From positions 372,001 to 436,000 of the forward strand of contig AP018319.1 of the NCBI GenBank assembly GCA_003990705.1: a stretch of DNA of 64,000 bases, given 5' to 3'. The notes beneath the pieces were generated by a model, which was not told the DNA's origin, ran no database searches, and worked only from the letters and a program-made list of their open reading frames with translations. Made by a program: the position numbers and the translations under genes. Shown here one piece after another: positions 25,285 to 34,025 of this stretch. Source of the DNA: Nostoc sp. HK-01 (GTDB lineage: Bacteria > Cyanobacteriota > Cyanobacteriia > Cyanobacteriales > Nostocaceae). How positions within the stretch are numbered: position 1 is the stretch's first letter; every line of letters begins with the position of its first letter.

Positions 25285-26088
25285 CTAGCGATGCCATTTA
25301 ATTTTAGGAAACATATCACAGTCTATCGGCTCACCTGGTTTTTTAGCTTTTAATGAATCAAACTCTGGAATGTCAATCTCATCCAGAGGTCTAAAAGGCC
25401 ATGCCTTTGGACGAGGATAATAAGTAACATCATCACCAGTCCAATTTGTCACTACTGCACGTCGTTGTGTAGAAGATATATTAGTTACTGAATGATGGAT
25501 TGTCAGCAAATGATGAACTAAACAATCTCCAGGCTCCATATCCCAAGATAAAAGTTCGTGAGATTCTGGTTGTGAAAACCACGCGGGATTTGAGTCTTCA
25601 CGTAACTCTTTCCCCCACCGATGAGAGCCTTTGATGTACTCTAGTCGACCATTTTGTTGATTAACTTTATCTAAAGCAAGCCAAATTTTACAACACTGCC
25701 AACCTTGTATAGGCCAGTAAGGGAGGTCATTATGCCATCCAACACGGCTAGTTGCTTTCGGTTGTTTTACAAAAAAGCCGTCAGCTAAGAAGTTGAGTTT
25801 TGTTGATTTTAAGATTTGAGCAGCAAGGGTCGCTAGTGGAGATTCAAAAACTAAAGCACGAAAATCGGCATCAACCAGCCATAAGCTATTAGTATGTTCT
25901 ACATTACCTTCTGGTTTGGAAATACCTTTTACTTCCAAAGGCCCAGCAATTGATATATTTTTATCCACGGCTTTTCGCATCCGTTCCACCCAGATATTAT
26001 CCAAAACATTTTTGACGCAAATAACACCATCTTGCTCAAAAGCTTCTATTTCTTGGAGGGTGATTTTGGGCAATTCTAACTTTAGCAT
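25285..26088 (-). CDS. mysH: MysH, phytanoyl-CoA dioxygenase-family MAA-modifying enzyme
   Basis: A 267-residue non-heme iron, 2-oxoglutarate-dependent oxygenase. The iron ligands are H119-x-D121 in VGWHNDLPYW and a distal His in LVHHLLTIHHSVTN, followed by the 2-oxoglutarate-binding R in QRRAVV. Enzymes of this family in MAA clusters (MysH) convert disubstituted MAAs into palythines. The assignment rests on family plus location between mysC and mysD. It is encoded on the opposite strand, so it must have its own promoter in the 417-bp gap it shares with mysD, and it could be controlled separately from mysABC. Confidence 0.88.
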   Translation of the reverse strand: MLKLELPKITLQEIEAFEQDGVICVKNVLDNIWVERMRKAVDKNISIAGPLEVKGISKPEGNVEHTNSLWLVDADFRALVFESPLATLAAQILKSTKLNFLADGFFVKQPKATSRVGWHNDLPYWPIQGWQCCKIWLALDKVNQQNGRLEYIKGSHRWGKELREDSNPAWFSQPESHELLSWDMEPGDCLVHHLLTIHHSVTNISSTQRRAVVTNWTGDDVTYYPRPKAWPFRPLDEIDIPEFDSLKAKKPGEPIDCDMFPKIKWHR

Positions 26089-26505
26089 TTGATATTTTTC
26101 CGGTAGTGGTAAATTTTTTGATTCATATAGCAGCGATAACTAACTAGTGCCAATTAGTAAACCAATCGCTGTAAATGAAAAATGCAATAAATAAATTTTA
26201 ATTGTTGTCAAATACCTATCTAACTATCATTTGATAGAGCTAGATTATCTACCTAGAGAAAATATTTAATCTACCTAAAGAAAATGCAAAAATATTTTAT
26301 TAGGTTTTATGGCATTACTTGTACTAATTAATATTTAGATCACGAACTCTGCTAATAGTTTGAAAAATAAGTGTTTTAATAAAAAAATAAATATTACCGT
26401 AATTATTGATGAATTGATTTTTGTAATTTTTATCGTTGATAATTCAATACAAGAACTAAATAAATCACTAAACTTTCACCACAACAGTAAATAGGAAGAT
26501 AAATT
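26089..26505. promoter_or_regulatory. Divergent mysH/mysD intergenic region
   Basis: A 417-bp very A/T-rich spacer between the divergent mysH and mysD starts. It must hold both promoters. The direct repeats CTACCTAGAGAAAATATTTA and CTACCTAAAGAAAATGCAAA (about 26250-26290) may mark a regulator site. No palindromic operator was obvious. Confidence 0.45.
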
Positions 26506-27552
26506 ATGCCATTACTTCGTATCCTTCATTTAGTTGGATCTGCACAAGACGATTTTTACTGTGATTTATCACGCCTTTATGCTCAAGACTGTCTAGCAGC
26601 AACAGCAGAGCGATCGCTCTATGACTTTCAGATTGCGTACATTACACCCGATGGCATCTGGCGATTTCCTCATTCCCTCAGTCCAGAAGATATTGTGATC
26701 GCAAAACCGATGCCGTTGTCTGATGCCATACAATTTATAGCAGCGCAAAACATTGACCTTGTGTTACCACAAATGTTTTGTATTCCGGGAATGACGCACT
26801 ACCGAGCTTTATTCGACCTGCTAAAAATTCCTTACATCGGCAATACTCCAGATATTATGGCGATCGCTGCTCATAAAGCCAAAGCCAAAGCAATTGTCGC
26901 AGCAGCAGGAGTCAAAGTACCTCGCGGAGAACTACTCCGCCAAGGAGACTTGCCGACAATTTTACCTCCAGCAATCGTCAAACCCGCAAGTTCTGACAAC
27001 TCTTTAGGGGTAGTCTTAGTTAAAAATATTACTGAATATGATGCTGCCTTGCAAAAAGCATTTGAATATGATTCAGAAGTCATTGTAGAAGAATTCATTC
27101 AACTCGGTCGAGAAGTCAGATGCGGCCTCATCGTCAAAGACGGTAAACTAGTAGGTTTACCCTTGGAAGAGTATTCGGTAGACCCTCAAGAAAAACCTAT
27201 CCGCAACTATGCTGATAAACTCAAACAAACAGATGATGGCAACTTGGGCTTCGCCGCTAAAGATAATATTAAGTCTTGGATTGTAGACCCTAACGACCCA
27301 ATCACCCAAAAAGTTCAGCAAGTGGCTAAGAAGTGTCATCAGGCTTTGGGTTGTCGTCATTATAGTTTATTTGATTTCCGGATTGACCCACAGGGACAAC
27401 CTTGGTTTCTTGAAGCCGGGTTGTATTGTTCTTTTGCGCCAAAAAGTGTGATTTCTACTATGGCGAAAGCAGCAGGAATCTCTCTGAATGAGTTATTAAA
27501 GATAGCAGTTAATGAAACATTGGCTAATAAAATGTCATGCTTATCAAGATAA
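26506..27552 (+). CDS. mysD: MysD, D-Ala-D-Ala ligase-like enzyme forming disubstituted MAAs
   Basis: A 348-residue ATP-grasp ligase of the D-Ala-D-Ala ligase family. It should attach a second amino acid to mycosporine-glycine, giving an imine MAA such as shinorine or porphyra-334. Motifs are VLPQMFCIPGMTHYRALFDL near residue 85, AIVKPASSDNSLGVVLVKN near 162, VIVEEFIQLGREVRCGLIV near 193 and FDFRIDPQGQPWFLEAGLYC near 289. MysD enzymes differ in amino-acid choice, and that cannot be read from the sequence. A strong terminator lies about 205 bp after the stop, so it is probably monocistronic. Confidence 0.94.
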   Translation: MPLLRILHLVGSAQDDFYCDLSRLYAQDCLAATAERSLYDFQIAYITPDGIWRFPHSLSPEDIVIAKPMPLSDAIQFIAAQNIDLVLPQMFCIPGMTHYRALFDLLKIPYIGNTPDIMAIAAHKAKAKAIVAAAGVKVPRGELLRQGDLPTILPPAIVKPASSDNSLGVVLVKNITEYDAALQKAFEYDSEVIVEEFIQLGREVRCGLIVKDGKLVGLPLEEYSVDPQEKPIRNYADKLKQTDDGNLGFAAKDNIKSWIVDPNDPITQKVQQVAKKCHQALGCRHYSLFDFRIDPQGQPWFLEAGLYCSFAPKSVISTMAKAAGISLNELLKIAVNETLANKMSCLSR

Positions 27553-28262
27553 AATTCTTGTGTTTGGCTTGCTGTCAATGATTCCGACTCAGTTTCCAGC
27601 GATCGCTACAACTGACAGGACTTACATAAAAGACCTGTCAAACTATCCTTTCTCGGTGGTTTTTGCGCCTGGAGTGGTTAGATTTTCCATAACCTGTGCT
27701 TAAGTCCGAACCTAGTAAGGACTGTACACCAGGTTTTACCAATCGAAATATTGGACAAAATCTGAGCTGCTCATATTAGCTCAGATTTTTTTATAAATAC
27801 TCTAAATCGTAAGCAATTATACTTGGAATAACTGTACGCCACAATTGTTAGCAAAAAATTACTTTACAAATTCTAATAGCCAAAACATTATCTAAATAAA
27901 GCTTTGTTGGAACTATTTGTTGCTGTTTTTTATACTCAATGTTCTGTAATCATAATTTTGGGCAAAATTGCTTTTAATTTTTGAAATATTGGAGATATTG
28001 ATAAGTGTCGCGCGACTTAGCATCTCCGCAGGTTGTTGGAGCGCAAATTGACAACAAAATTACAGACTTATAATTTAAGTTTCTTTACAAAAAATTTGTT
28101 GATGGTGATTTAAGTAAGCCACTGGGGAACCATTTAATGAATTCAGATTTTTGTTAGTTGTAACCACTTAGTAAGTGATTAAAAACTAACAGGAATCTGT
28201 TCATGCTGGTTGCCTATTTTTCATAATAAAGGCATTAATTACTAAAATTAAATCACTAAAAA
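27553..28262. other. Intergenic region between mysD and the MFS gene, 710 bp
   Basis: Holds the mysD terminator and an A/T-rich stretch expected to contain the MFS gene promoter. A GACAGG/CCTGTC pair near 27615-27640 is the only other repeat noticed. No credible gene was seen. Confidence 0.45.
27758..27793 (+). terminator. Rho-independent terminator after mysD
   Basis: AAATCTGAGCT (27758-27768) pairs perfectly with AGCTCAGATTT (27778-27788) around a 9-nt loop, and the 3' arm runs into a T-tract to 27791. The position and strand suit termination of mysD. Confidence 0.88.
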
Positions 28263-29519
28263 ATGATTAACTCTGAAATTCAAAAAGACCTTCGCCATAA
28301 CTTTACTGTTAATATTTTTGAAAGTGCATTTTTTGGCTTAGGGGTTGGTTTTGCTTCATTTATAACGATAATTCCACTATTTGTTAGTGGTTTTACTAAT
28401 TCTTCGTTACTTATTGCTTTGATACCAGCTATTCCGCGTTTAGGCTGGCAACTACCTCAGCTATTAGTAGCCGATAAAGTAGCTCGCTTAAATTGTTACA
28501 AACCAACTGTAATGTTGTTAACAATTCATCAAAAACTTCCTTTTTTAGGATTGGCTGTGGTCGCTTTATTACAGCTACAACTTAATAATCAAACTATTTT
28601 AGAGTTGACATTTCTCATACTTATTTGGCAGGGATTAGGTGGTGGATTTAGTGCTACTGCTTGGCAAAGCATGGTTGCTAAAATTATTCCCTCTAGTAAC
28701 CGTGGGATTTTTTACGGTGCTTTGGCAGCGTCTGCTAATCTGATGAGCGTTTGTGGTGCGTTAATAGCTGGTTTACTGCTCAAGCAATTTACCCAACCAT
28801 TTAACTTTGCTGTTTGTTTTTTGTGTGCCAGTGTTGCGATGGCTGTATCTTGGATGTTTATGTCTAGAACACGGGAGCCAGTAAGTACACAATCATCTGT
28901 AATTCAAACTAAACGCGAATTTTGGGAGAGTCTGAGTGTGATTCTCCGATCCGATCAAAATTTCCGTTACTTTGTAATTGGGCGTATGCTTTCACAGTTC
29001 GCACTGATGCCACTACCTTTTTATACACTTTATGCCGTACACAAATATGCAATGGCAGAAACATCAATTGGTTTAATTACTAGTTTATTGATGATCACGC
29101 AAACTATTGCTGGCTTAATTTTAGGTTGGAGTGGCGATCGCTGGGGTTATAAGTTAGTCTTGCAAATAGGTTGTCTTGCTTGTACATTCAGTTCGGTTCT
29201 AGCTTGTATAGCACCAAACGTAAACTGGTTTTACTTGGTATTTATCGGAGCAGGAATAGGTATGGTGGCTCTGCAAAATATTGCTGCGGTCATGACCTTA
29301 GAATTTGGTAATCATTGCCAACGACCAGCCTATATTGGTCTTGGCAACACCCTTGTCGCTCCTGCCACTATCCTTGCTCCTATACTAGGTGGATGGATTG
29401 TTGACAATATAGACTATAGAGCTACCTTTTTAGTGGCAGCTATCGGTGGATTAATTACGGCGCTGTTTTTGCTTATAGGCGTTCGTAACCCACGCTATCT
29501 TAAACACAACTTCAGCTAA
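28263..29519 (+). CDS. Major facilitator superfamily transporter near the MAA genes
   Basis: A 418-residue protein with about twelve hydrophobic segments, for example FESAFFGLGVGFASFITIIP and LIALIPAIPRLGWQLPQLLV, and a loop GWSGDRWGYKLVL near residue 295 that matches the MFS inter-helix signature G-x-x-x-D-R-x-G. There is no adjacent ABC or periplasmic partner. The gene directly follows the mys genes on the same strand but after a terminator. Export or uptake of MAAs is a reasonable guess from position alone. Confidence 0.88.
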   Translation: MINSEIQKDLRHNFTVNIFESAFFGLGVGFASFITIIPLFVSGFTNSSLLIALIPAIPRLGWQLPQLLVADKVARLNCYKPTVMLLTIHQKLPFLGLAVVALLQLQLNNQTILELTFLILIWQGLGGGFSATAWQSMVAKIIPSSNRGIFYGALAASANLMSVCGALIAGLLLKQFTQPFNFAVCFLCASVAMAVSWMFMSRTREPVSTQSSVIQTKREFWESLSVILRSDQNFRYFVIGRMLSQFALMPLPFYTLYAVHKYAMAETSIGLITSLLMITQTIAGLILGWSGDRWGYKLVLQIGCLACTFSSVLACIAPNVNWFYLVFIGAGIGMVALQNIAAVMTLEFGNHCQRPAYIGLGNTLVAPATILAPILGGWIVDNIDYRATFLVAAIGGLITALFLLIGVRNPRYLKHNFS

Positions 29520-29680
29520 AACACGACACACAGTTTCATTTTAAAGTTGATACATATGGGTAGGCCGAGTGGCAAGGGAGGAGAGGCAAAAACTTTCCCC
29601 CGCTCTTGTACTCTTCCTACCTTACCTAGTAAAGTTGGGCGTTATTGCATCAATACGGTGTGATCGCCCCAAACCCTAAC

Positions 29681-32600
29681 CTACGCCAAGCATTCCACCC
29701 AATTGGGAGCATCTGCAACCAACTGCCCAAACAACTGCGGCTCCGCCTCTTCAAACGCCACCATCACTCCCCAACGCTCATCTGAAGTAAGAGTGGAGAG
29801 AAACTCTTTGACTGATTCCACACCATCTTTCACTCGTTCCATGACCAACGCAGCATAAGATTTAACCTGCTGCCACCATGAATCAGTCGGATTTTCCTGT
29901 CCCTCCATATCCTGATTACTGGGGATTGATGTTGTGTCAGTGATTGGTGTTGTTAAATCTATATTACTGGTGACTGACACCAACTCCCGATTTAACCACT
30001 TCTGGAAAATCACATCCCGCCCATCATCAGTCCCAACAAACTTATACACACACTCCCGTTTCCCCCTCGGCCCCAACCGCCCAACATAGGACAACCGCAA
30101 ATCGATTTTGTCGAGTAACTTCTGTGCGATCGCCACAGGGGTAAATTTCTCCGAAATACTCACGTTCAAGCAAGTCTTGATAAGATAACGATTCTCAACA
30201 GCCGCCCGTTTCAACTGCTGCATTTCCTCATCAGACCCCCGCAAACGTACCCCTGGCTTGAGCAATTCCAGCAGATTCAGTTTTTCTAACAACAGCACCG
30301 ACGACAACATCTGCCCCTTGTTAAAGTCCGGCTTCCAGATAGCATTCTCCCCAGCTTCAGCCTGTGCCTTAGCTCTTTTGCTGTCCCGGCTGGCTAAAAA
30401 CTGTCGCCCCACAGTTAGATAATAGTGCAGCCGCAGTTGAGGATACCAGCCGTCATCATCTTTTTCTACCAAATCCGGCGTAACCTCCACTTCATAACGC
30501 CGGGACAACTCACCCTTACGCTGCTGGTATCTTTCCTCTTCAGTCTTCACCCGCTTCTCCTGCAATTTCTTCAGTTCGGCATCAGAAACATCATCAGATT
30601 CAGAAACCCCCAAGCATTGACCAGAATATAATTCCTTGGAAGCTGCTTTCACCTCTTTAACAACTTCCTTGGTTTCGTCAGGGTCAGAATCGTCGGCATC
30701 AATCACGGTATAGCCATCAGTCACCAACCCCTTCAGCACAAATTCCTGGTAACGGCGCATTTCCACGTTAATGACAGCACCTCGCTTGCCCCAAGTCTGC
30801 AATGATTCGGGTTGAAAGTTCTGGTCAATGAACGAGTAATCGTCGTTATCAGCCGCAGACAACAGAGCAATATTGGCTTGTGTTGCAATATCCTGACTCC
30901 GCAACAATCCGCCCATCGAAGTTGAACCATTGCCCACAGTTCCCATCCCATACCGGCTCACCCAAATATGGCGGTCAACTGTTTCGCGCAGCCGTGCTAA
31001 CATCTGGCGCACAGAGTCCACAGGCTGCACTCCCTGGAATATCCCCCAAACCGAATCAAAATGACCTCGAATGTCGATAGACACGCCAGTTTCCAAGCTG
31101 GGCGAGGCGATGACTAAATCATACTGGGTGAGAATTTCGTTGAGATGAGCAATACACTCAAAAGCCGGGTGTTTCGGATCTAAAACTGAATGACTATCAA
31201 TCCGCAGTATTCGCAGGTGTGGGAATTTCTGCTTAAACCGTTGTTCTAAGGCTTGAGTTCCCCATTTGGATTTAGCTTTCTGGGCAGAACAGCACAACAG
31301 AAAGCGAGGTGGACAAGATGATTCTGCGTTTTGGCTGGCAGAGGGGCAGGGGGGCAGAGGTGCAGGGGAGAGTGTAGTTTCATTCTCCTCTGCTCCCCCG
31401 CTCCCCTGCTCCCCTGCTTGACCTACACGACAATTCTGGTTTACTAAACCACGCGCGATCGCCCGATCTAACGCCGCAATCAAATTCTTGGGGTTGCTGC
31501 CAGAATAGTTGTAGCACTTGCCAGATACGGGCTGATAATTATTTACGATCACGAAGGGATTCACCCGATATTCTCCAGCCAGAGACAAAATGTACTTGAC
31601 ATCGGTATCTGAGGCATCAGCAGAAGACAGGTAAATCTTGCCGTGTTCGCTACCCAAAACATTCTGTACCAGTTGCTTGAAATTTCGCAGTATCGCTACC
31701 CGCCGCTTGGCCACATCAGTAGTAGAGTGGAGCAAATGCCAGAATACTTGGTCGCATTCATCAATAATAATGACATCGTTTGACCAGTCGTTGGGATTGA
31801 AATGGGCTTGACTATCTTTGTGCAACGAATCAACGCATACGCCGTACCCCAATAAACCGCCTGTGTCAGATGTATGGATTTCGCTGACGTAATCAACACC
31901 GAAGCGATCGCACAATGCCTCACCCAGTTGTATGCGATGGGTGATTATGAGTACTTTACGCCCCTGGTCGTGTGCTTTGGCTACTTCCTGAGACAACCAT
32001 TCGGTTTTACCAGTACCTTTGGGAGCTTTGAGGACAATCAACTTTTCACCTTCAGGTGCAATCAGCCCACCCAAGAATCGTTGGTTGAGAGCGATCGCTG
32101 GAGGATAGGTCAATAAGGTGAATAATTTGATTTCCCACAGTTCCAAGGTTTCGGCTGTATTGTACAGTGCGTGGAATGAATCAGCACCATGAGCCACTAC
32201 AAAATCATCAACTCCTTTTTCTGTCCCTGGCAGATCAATCACTCGTAACTGACAGCCTTCGTTGATGAGCAGTCGCCCCATCCGGCTGATAGCAGTTCTG
32301 ACTCGTTGGACTGTTTCTGGCTTGGTGTCCTTGTCAAAGCAGATGTTGATTTGTCTGTTTGTTGTTGCGAAATGTTTCAAATCGGGAATGAGCGATGGCT
32401 TACCAGTGGCAGTACTGGAATCATCTTTTGGGGTGCGGTAGCCAGCGTTTACTCCCGGAATGGCGATCGCAGCATACCCAGCACTCAACAGACAAGCAGC
32501 TTTTTTGGCTCCCTCGACAATTACAATTGGTACATTGTTTTTCCAAACCCAATGCCAGAACCCACCCGGATGCTGTAAATCTTCGTCAGTGATGGGAATA

Positions 32601-32995
32601 CCGCAACGATTCGACACTTTGACCCAAATCTTCTTGGTAACTTGTAAAAAGAAAGCGCGTGTTTGCTCCCTGTAAGGATGCTCATACTTGATGAATTTGT
32701 GGATTTTCTGTGAATCTCTGCGGGGTTTGTCGGGCTTGAAACAACCCCAGAGCATTTGTTCATAATTGCTCAGTGGGTCAATGCCGTTACACCACCAACC
32801 GCCCAATTCAATGTGTTGGTATTTCTTCAAGTCCCTGTCCCGCAATCGCCCATCGTTGCGGCGGGAGATTTTTGGACTGTACAGCAGATATTCATAAGGT
32901 GTTCTGCCGACAAGCGATCTCACATTCAAAGCAATCAGTTCTTCATCAACGCCACTGTTGAGCCATTCTTGTAAGTGATGAGATTCGAGACTCAT
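29681..32995 (-). CDS. CyRepA1-type plasmid replication protein (DUF3854 plus helicase)
   Basis: A 1104-residue protein. The N-terminal 270 residues form a DUF3854/toprim-like region (IVIVEGAKKAACLLSAGYAA, then ICFDKDTKPETVQRVR). A helicase-like ATPase follows: Walker A APKGTGKTEW near residue 330 and Walker B VIIIDECDQVFW near 412. This architecture is that of cyanobacterial plasmid initiators. The start is placed at MSLESHHLQE (32995) because GGAGGG lies just upstream; the open frame begins 7 codons earlier and would put this site inside the gene. Residues about 523-555 are a G/C-rich repeat insertion. It marks the region as plasmid-borne. Confidence 0.9.
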   Translation of the reverse strand: MSLESHHLQEWLNSGVDEELIALNVRSLVGRTPYEYLLYSPKISRRNDGRLRDRDLKKYQHIELGGWWCNGIDPLSNYEQMLWGCFKPDKPRRDSQKIHKFIKYEHPYREQTRAFFLQVTKKIWVKVSNRCGIPITDEDLQHPGGFWHWVWKNNVPIVIVEGAKKAACLLSAGYAAIAIPGVNAGYRTPKDDSSTATGKPSLIPDLKHFATTNRQINICFDKDTKPETVQRVRTAISRMGRLLINEGCQLRVIDLPGTEKGVDDFVVAHGADSFHALYNTAETLELWEIKLFTLLTYPPAIALNQRFLGGLIAPEGEKLIVLKAPKGTGKTEWLSQEVAKAHDQGRKVLIITHRIQLGEALCDRFGVDYVSEIHTSDTGGLLGYGVCVDSLHKDSQAHFNPNDWSNDVIIIDECDQVFWHLLHSTTDVAKRRVAILRNFKQLVQNVLGSEHGKIYLSSADASDTDVKYILSLAGEYRVNPFVIVNNYQPVSGKCYNYSGSNPKNLIAALDRAIARGLVNQNCRVGQAGEQGSGGAEENETTLSPAPLPPCPSASQNAESSCPPRFLLCCSAQKAKSKWGTQALEQRFKQKFPHLRILRIDSHSVLDPKHPAFECIAHLNEILTQYDLVIASPSLETGVSIDIRGHFDSVWGIFQGVQPVDSVRQMLARLRETVDRHIWVSRYGMGTVGNGSTSMGGLLRSQDIATQANIALLSAADNDDYSFIDQNFQPESLQTWGKRGAVINVEMRRYQEFVLKGLVTDGYTVIDADDSDPDETKEVVKEVKAASKELYSGQCLGVSESDDVSDAELKKLQEKRVKTEEERYQQRKGELSRRYEVEVTPDLVEKDDDGWYPQLRLHYYLTVGRQFLASRDSKRAKAQAEAGENAIWKPDFNKGQMLSSVLLLEKLNLLELLKPGVRLRGSDEEMQQLKRAAVENRYLIKTCLNVSISEKFTPVAIAQKLLDKIDLRLSYVGRLGPRGKRECVYKFVGTDDGRDVIFQKWLNRELVSVTSNIDLTTPITDTTSIPSNQDMEGQENPTDSWWQQVKSYAALVMERVKDGVESVKEFLSTLTSDERWGVMVAFEEAEPQLFGQLVADAPNWVECLA
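31325..31425. repeat. G/C-rich dispersed repeat inserted in frame in the replication gene
   Basis: GGGGCAGGGGGGCAGAGG and, about 60 bp later, CTCCCCTGCTCCCCTGC are arms of an imperfect inverted repeat. They encode a low-complexity peptide (GQAGEQGSGGAEEN, then PAPLPPCPSASQ) that interrupts otherwise conserved-looking sequence without breaking the frame. A related repeat lies inside the gene at 61825. Confidence 0.75.
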
Positions 32996-33023
32996 AATTC
33001 CCTCCGATAGACGCATGAAAGAG

Positions 33024-33049
33024 TTAGCGGTATGAGTGCATACCGCTAA
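33024..33049. promoter_or_regulatory. Perfect inverted repeat in front of the replication gene
   Basis: TTAGCGGTATG (33024-33034) and CATACCGCTAA (33039-33049) form a perfect 11-bp stem with a 4-nt loop, only 29 bp upstream of the rep start at 32995. It could be an operator, a rep-binding site, or a leader hairpin limiting rep expression. Confidence 0.75.
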
Positions 33050-33188
33050 AGCAAAAACAGAAATTAACTAGAAAACTAAATTAAGTAGTACATCTGAACT
33101 AAGTCCACATACTTTACACTATTTTGGAAAATTGGGTTGAAACTCCAACGGGCAGGGAAGGTCAATGATTAAATTGGATAAGTAGTTT

Positions 33189-33785
33189 TTATCTGCCCCC
33201 GGTGTGTGGTCGAAAAGTCAGGTTGATTCTTGTGGTGACGAATTTGGTTGTTTTTGGAAGTTGATGTACCTGAGTCGATTGGCAACCACTGTGCATCAAC
33301 AGCAGACTGCCGTGTTCTAACCAAAAGTCCGTAGGACGGCCACCGATGGGTTTGATCTGAAACTTGCGAACAGCACCAAGACTGATGGACGCGATCGCGG
33401 GGTCAATTCCCATAGATGAATCACTGTCCGAATGCCATCCGATGGAGTCCGAACCTGTACGATATTGGTTGCCGATGACTACACGGAAGGTGTGACCAGT
33501 GAACGCAGTAATTCTGTCTCTTAGTTGGGCCAGTTGTTCATTCCAGGGCAGAGGTTTCAGGAGTACACTCTTGGAATAAAAGTAATTACAACCCTTATCG
33601 CCATACAAACATTCCAACCGAGGTACATCAGTTGTCTTCCCCAACATTCGTATTTGATTCTGCTGCCATTGCAGTCCCAAGCAGTGCTGATATAACTCGT
33701 TTGCTTCTTGAGTGGTCAGGAATTGGGGGTAGTAGGTGACAGGCAGGGTTGGTGTGGATTCGGGAAATAAATTGAGTTGTTGCAT
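33189..33785 (-). CDS. alkB: AlkB-type alkylated-DNA repair dioxygenase
   Basis: A 198-residue 2-oxoglutarate/Fe(II) oxygenase that should remove alkyl groups from DNA bases. The HxD motif is IGWHSDSDSSMG near residue 117, the distal H is probably that of TQVHQLPKTT, and RINLTFR near the end is the R-x5-R AlkB signature. N-terminal MQQLNLFPES matches the sliding-clamp-binding consensus. It lies upstream of rep in the same direction, as part of the long module B leftward series. Confidence 0.9.
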   Translation of the reverse strand: MQQLNLFPESTPTLPVTYYPQFLTTQEANELYQHCLGLQWQQNQIRMLGKTTDVPRLECLYGDKGCNYFYSKSVLLKPLPWNEQLAQLRDRITAFTGHTFRVVIGNQYRTGSDSIGWHSDSDSSMGIDPAIASISLGAVRKFQIKPIGGRPTDFWLEHGSLLLMHSGCQSTQVHQLPKTTKFVTTRINLTFRPHTGGR

Positions 33786-33944
33786 AGTACTGTTTCTCCT
33801 GGAATTGAGATCATGACAACCATGTGTTTAAAGAGTTGTTTTAAGTTTTGAAAAGAATACGGAATTTTGTGAGCAATTGTGTATAAATAAACAACCTATT
33901 TTCCTCCTGCAATCGTGGCGCTTTTGTGTACGGTTGCTTTTTAC

Positions 33945-34020
33945 TTTTTCACCAGCCGCATCCCCTTCTTGTTACTGAAAGCCCCAGCCTGAGAGAGTGC
34001 TGCTGTAATGTTGTTGGGTG
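33945..34020 (-). pseudogene. Frameshifted tail relic behind the 252-aa gene
   Basis: On the minus strand the +1 frame reads TSPNNITAALSQAGAFSNKK GMRLVKK-stop, matching the end of the 294-aa paralogue (THPNPAAALKKAGAFSKK). It follows the stop of the 252-aa gene at once, so that gene has probably lost its original C-terminus through a frameshift or replacement. Confidence 0.65.
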
Positions 34021-34025
34021 ATGTA

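Noticed and set aside
30425-33000. Many short frames opposite or within the rep gene
   Set aside because: They overlap a long gene with clear domains and lack family features or ribosome-binding sites.
29681-33016. Rep start at 33016
   Set aside because: A good GGAGGG lies inside codons 4-6 of that frame and correctly precedes the ATG at 32995.
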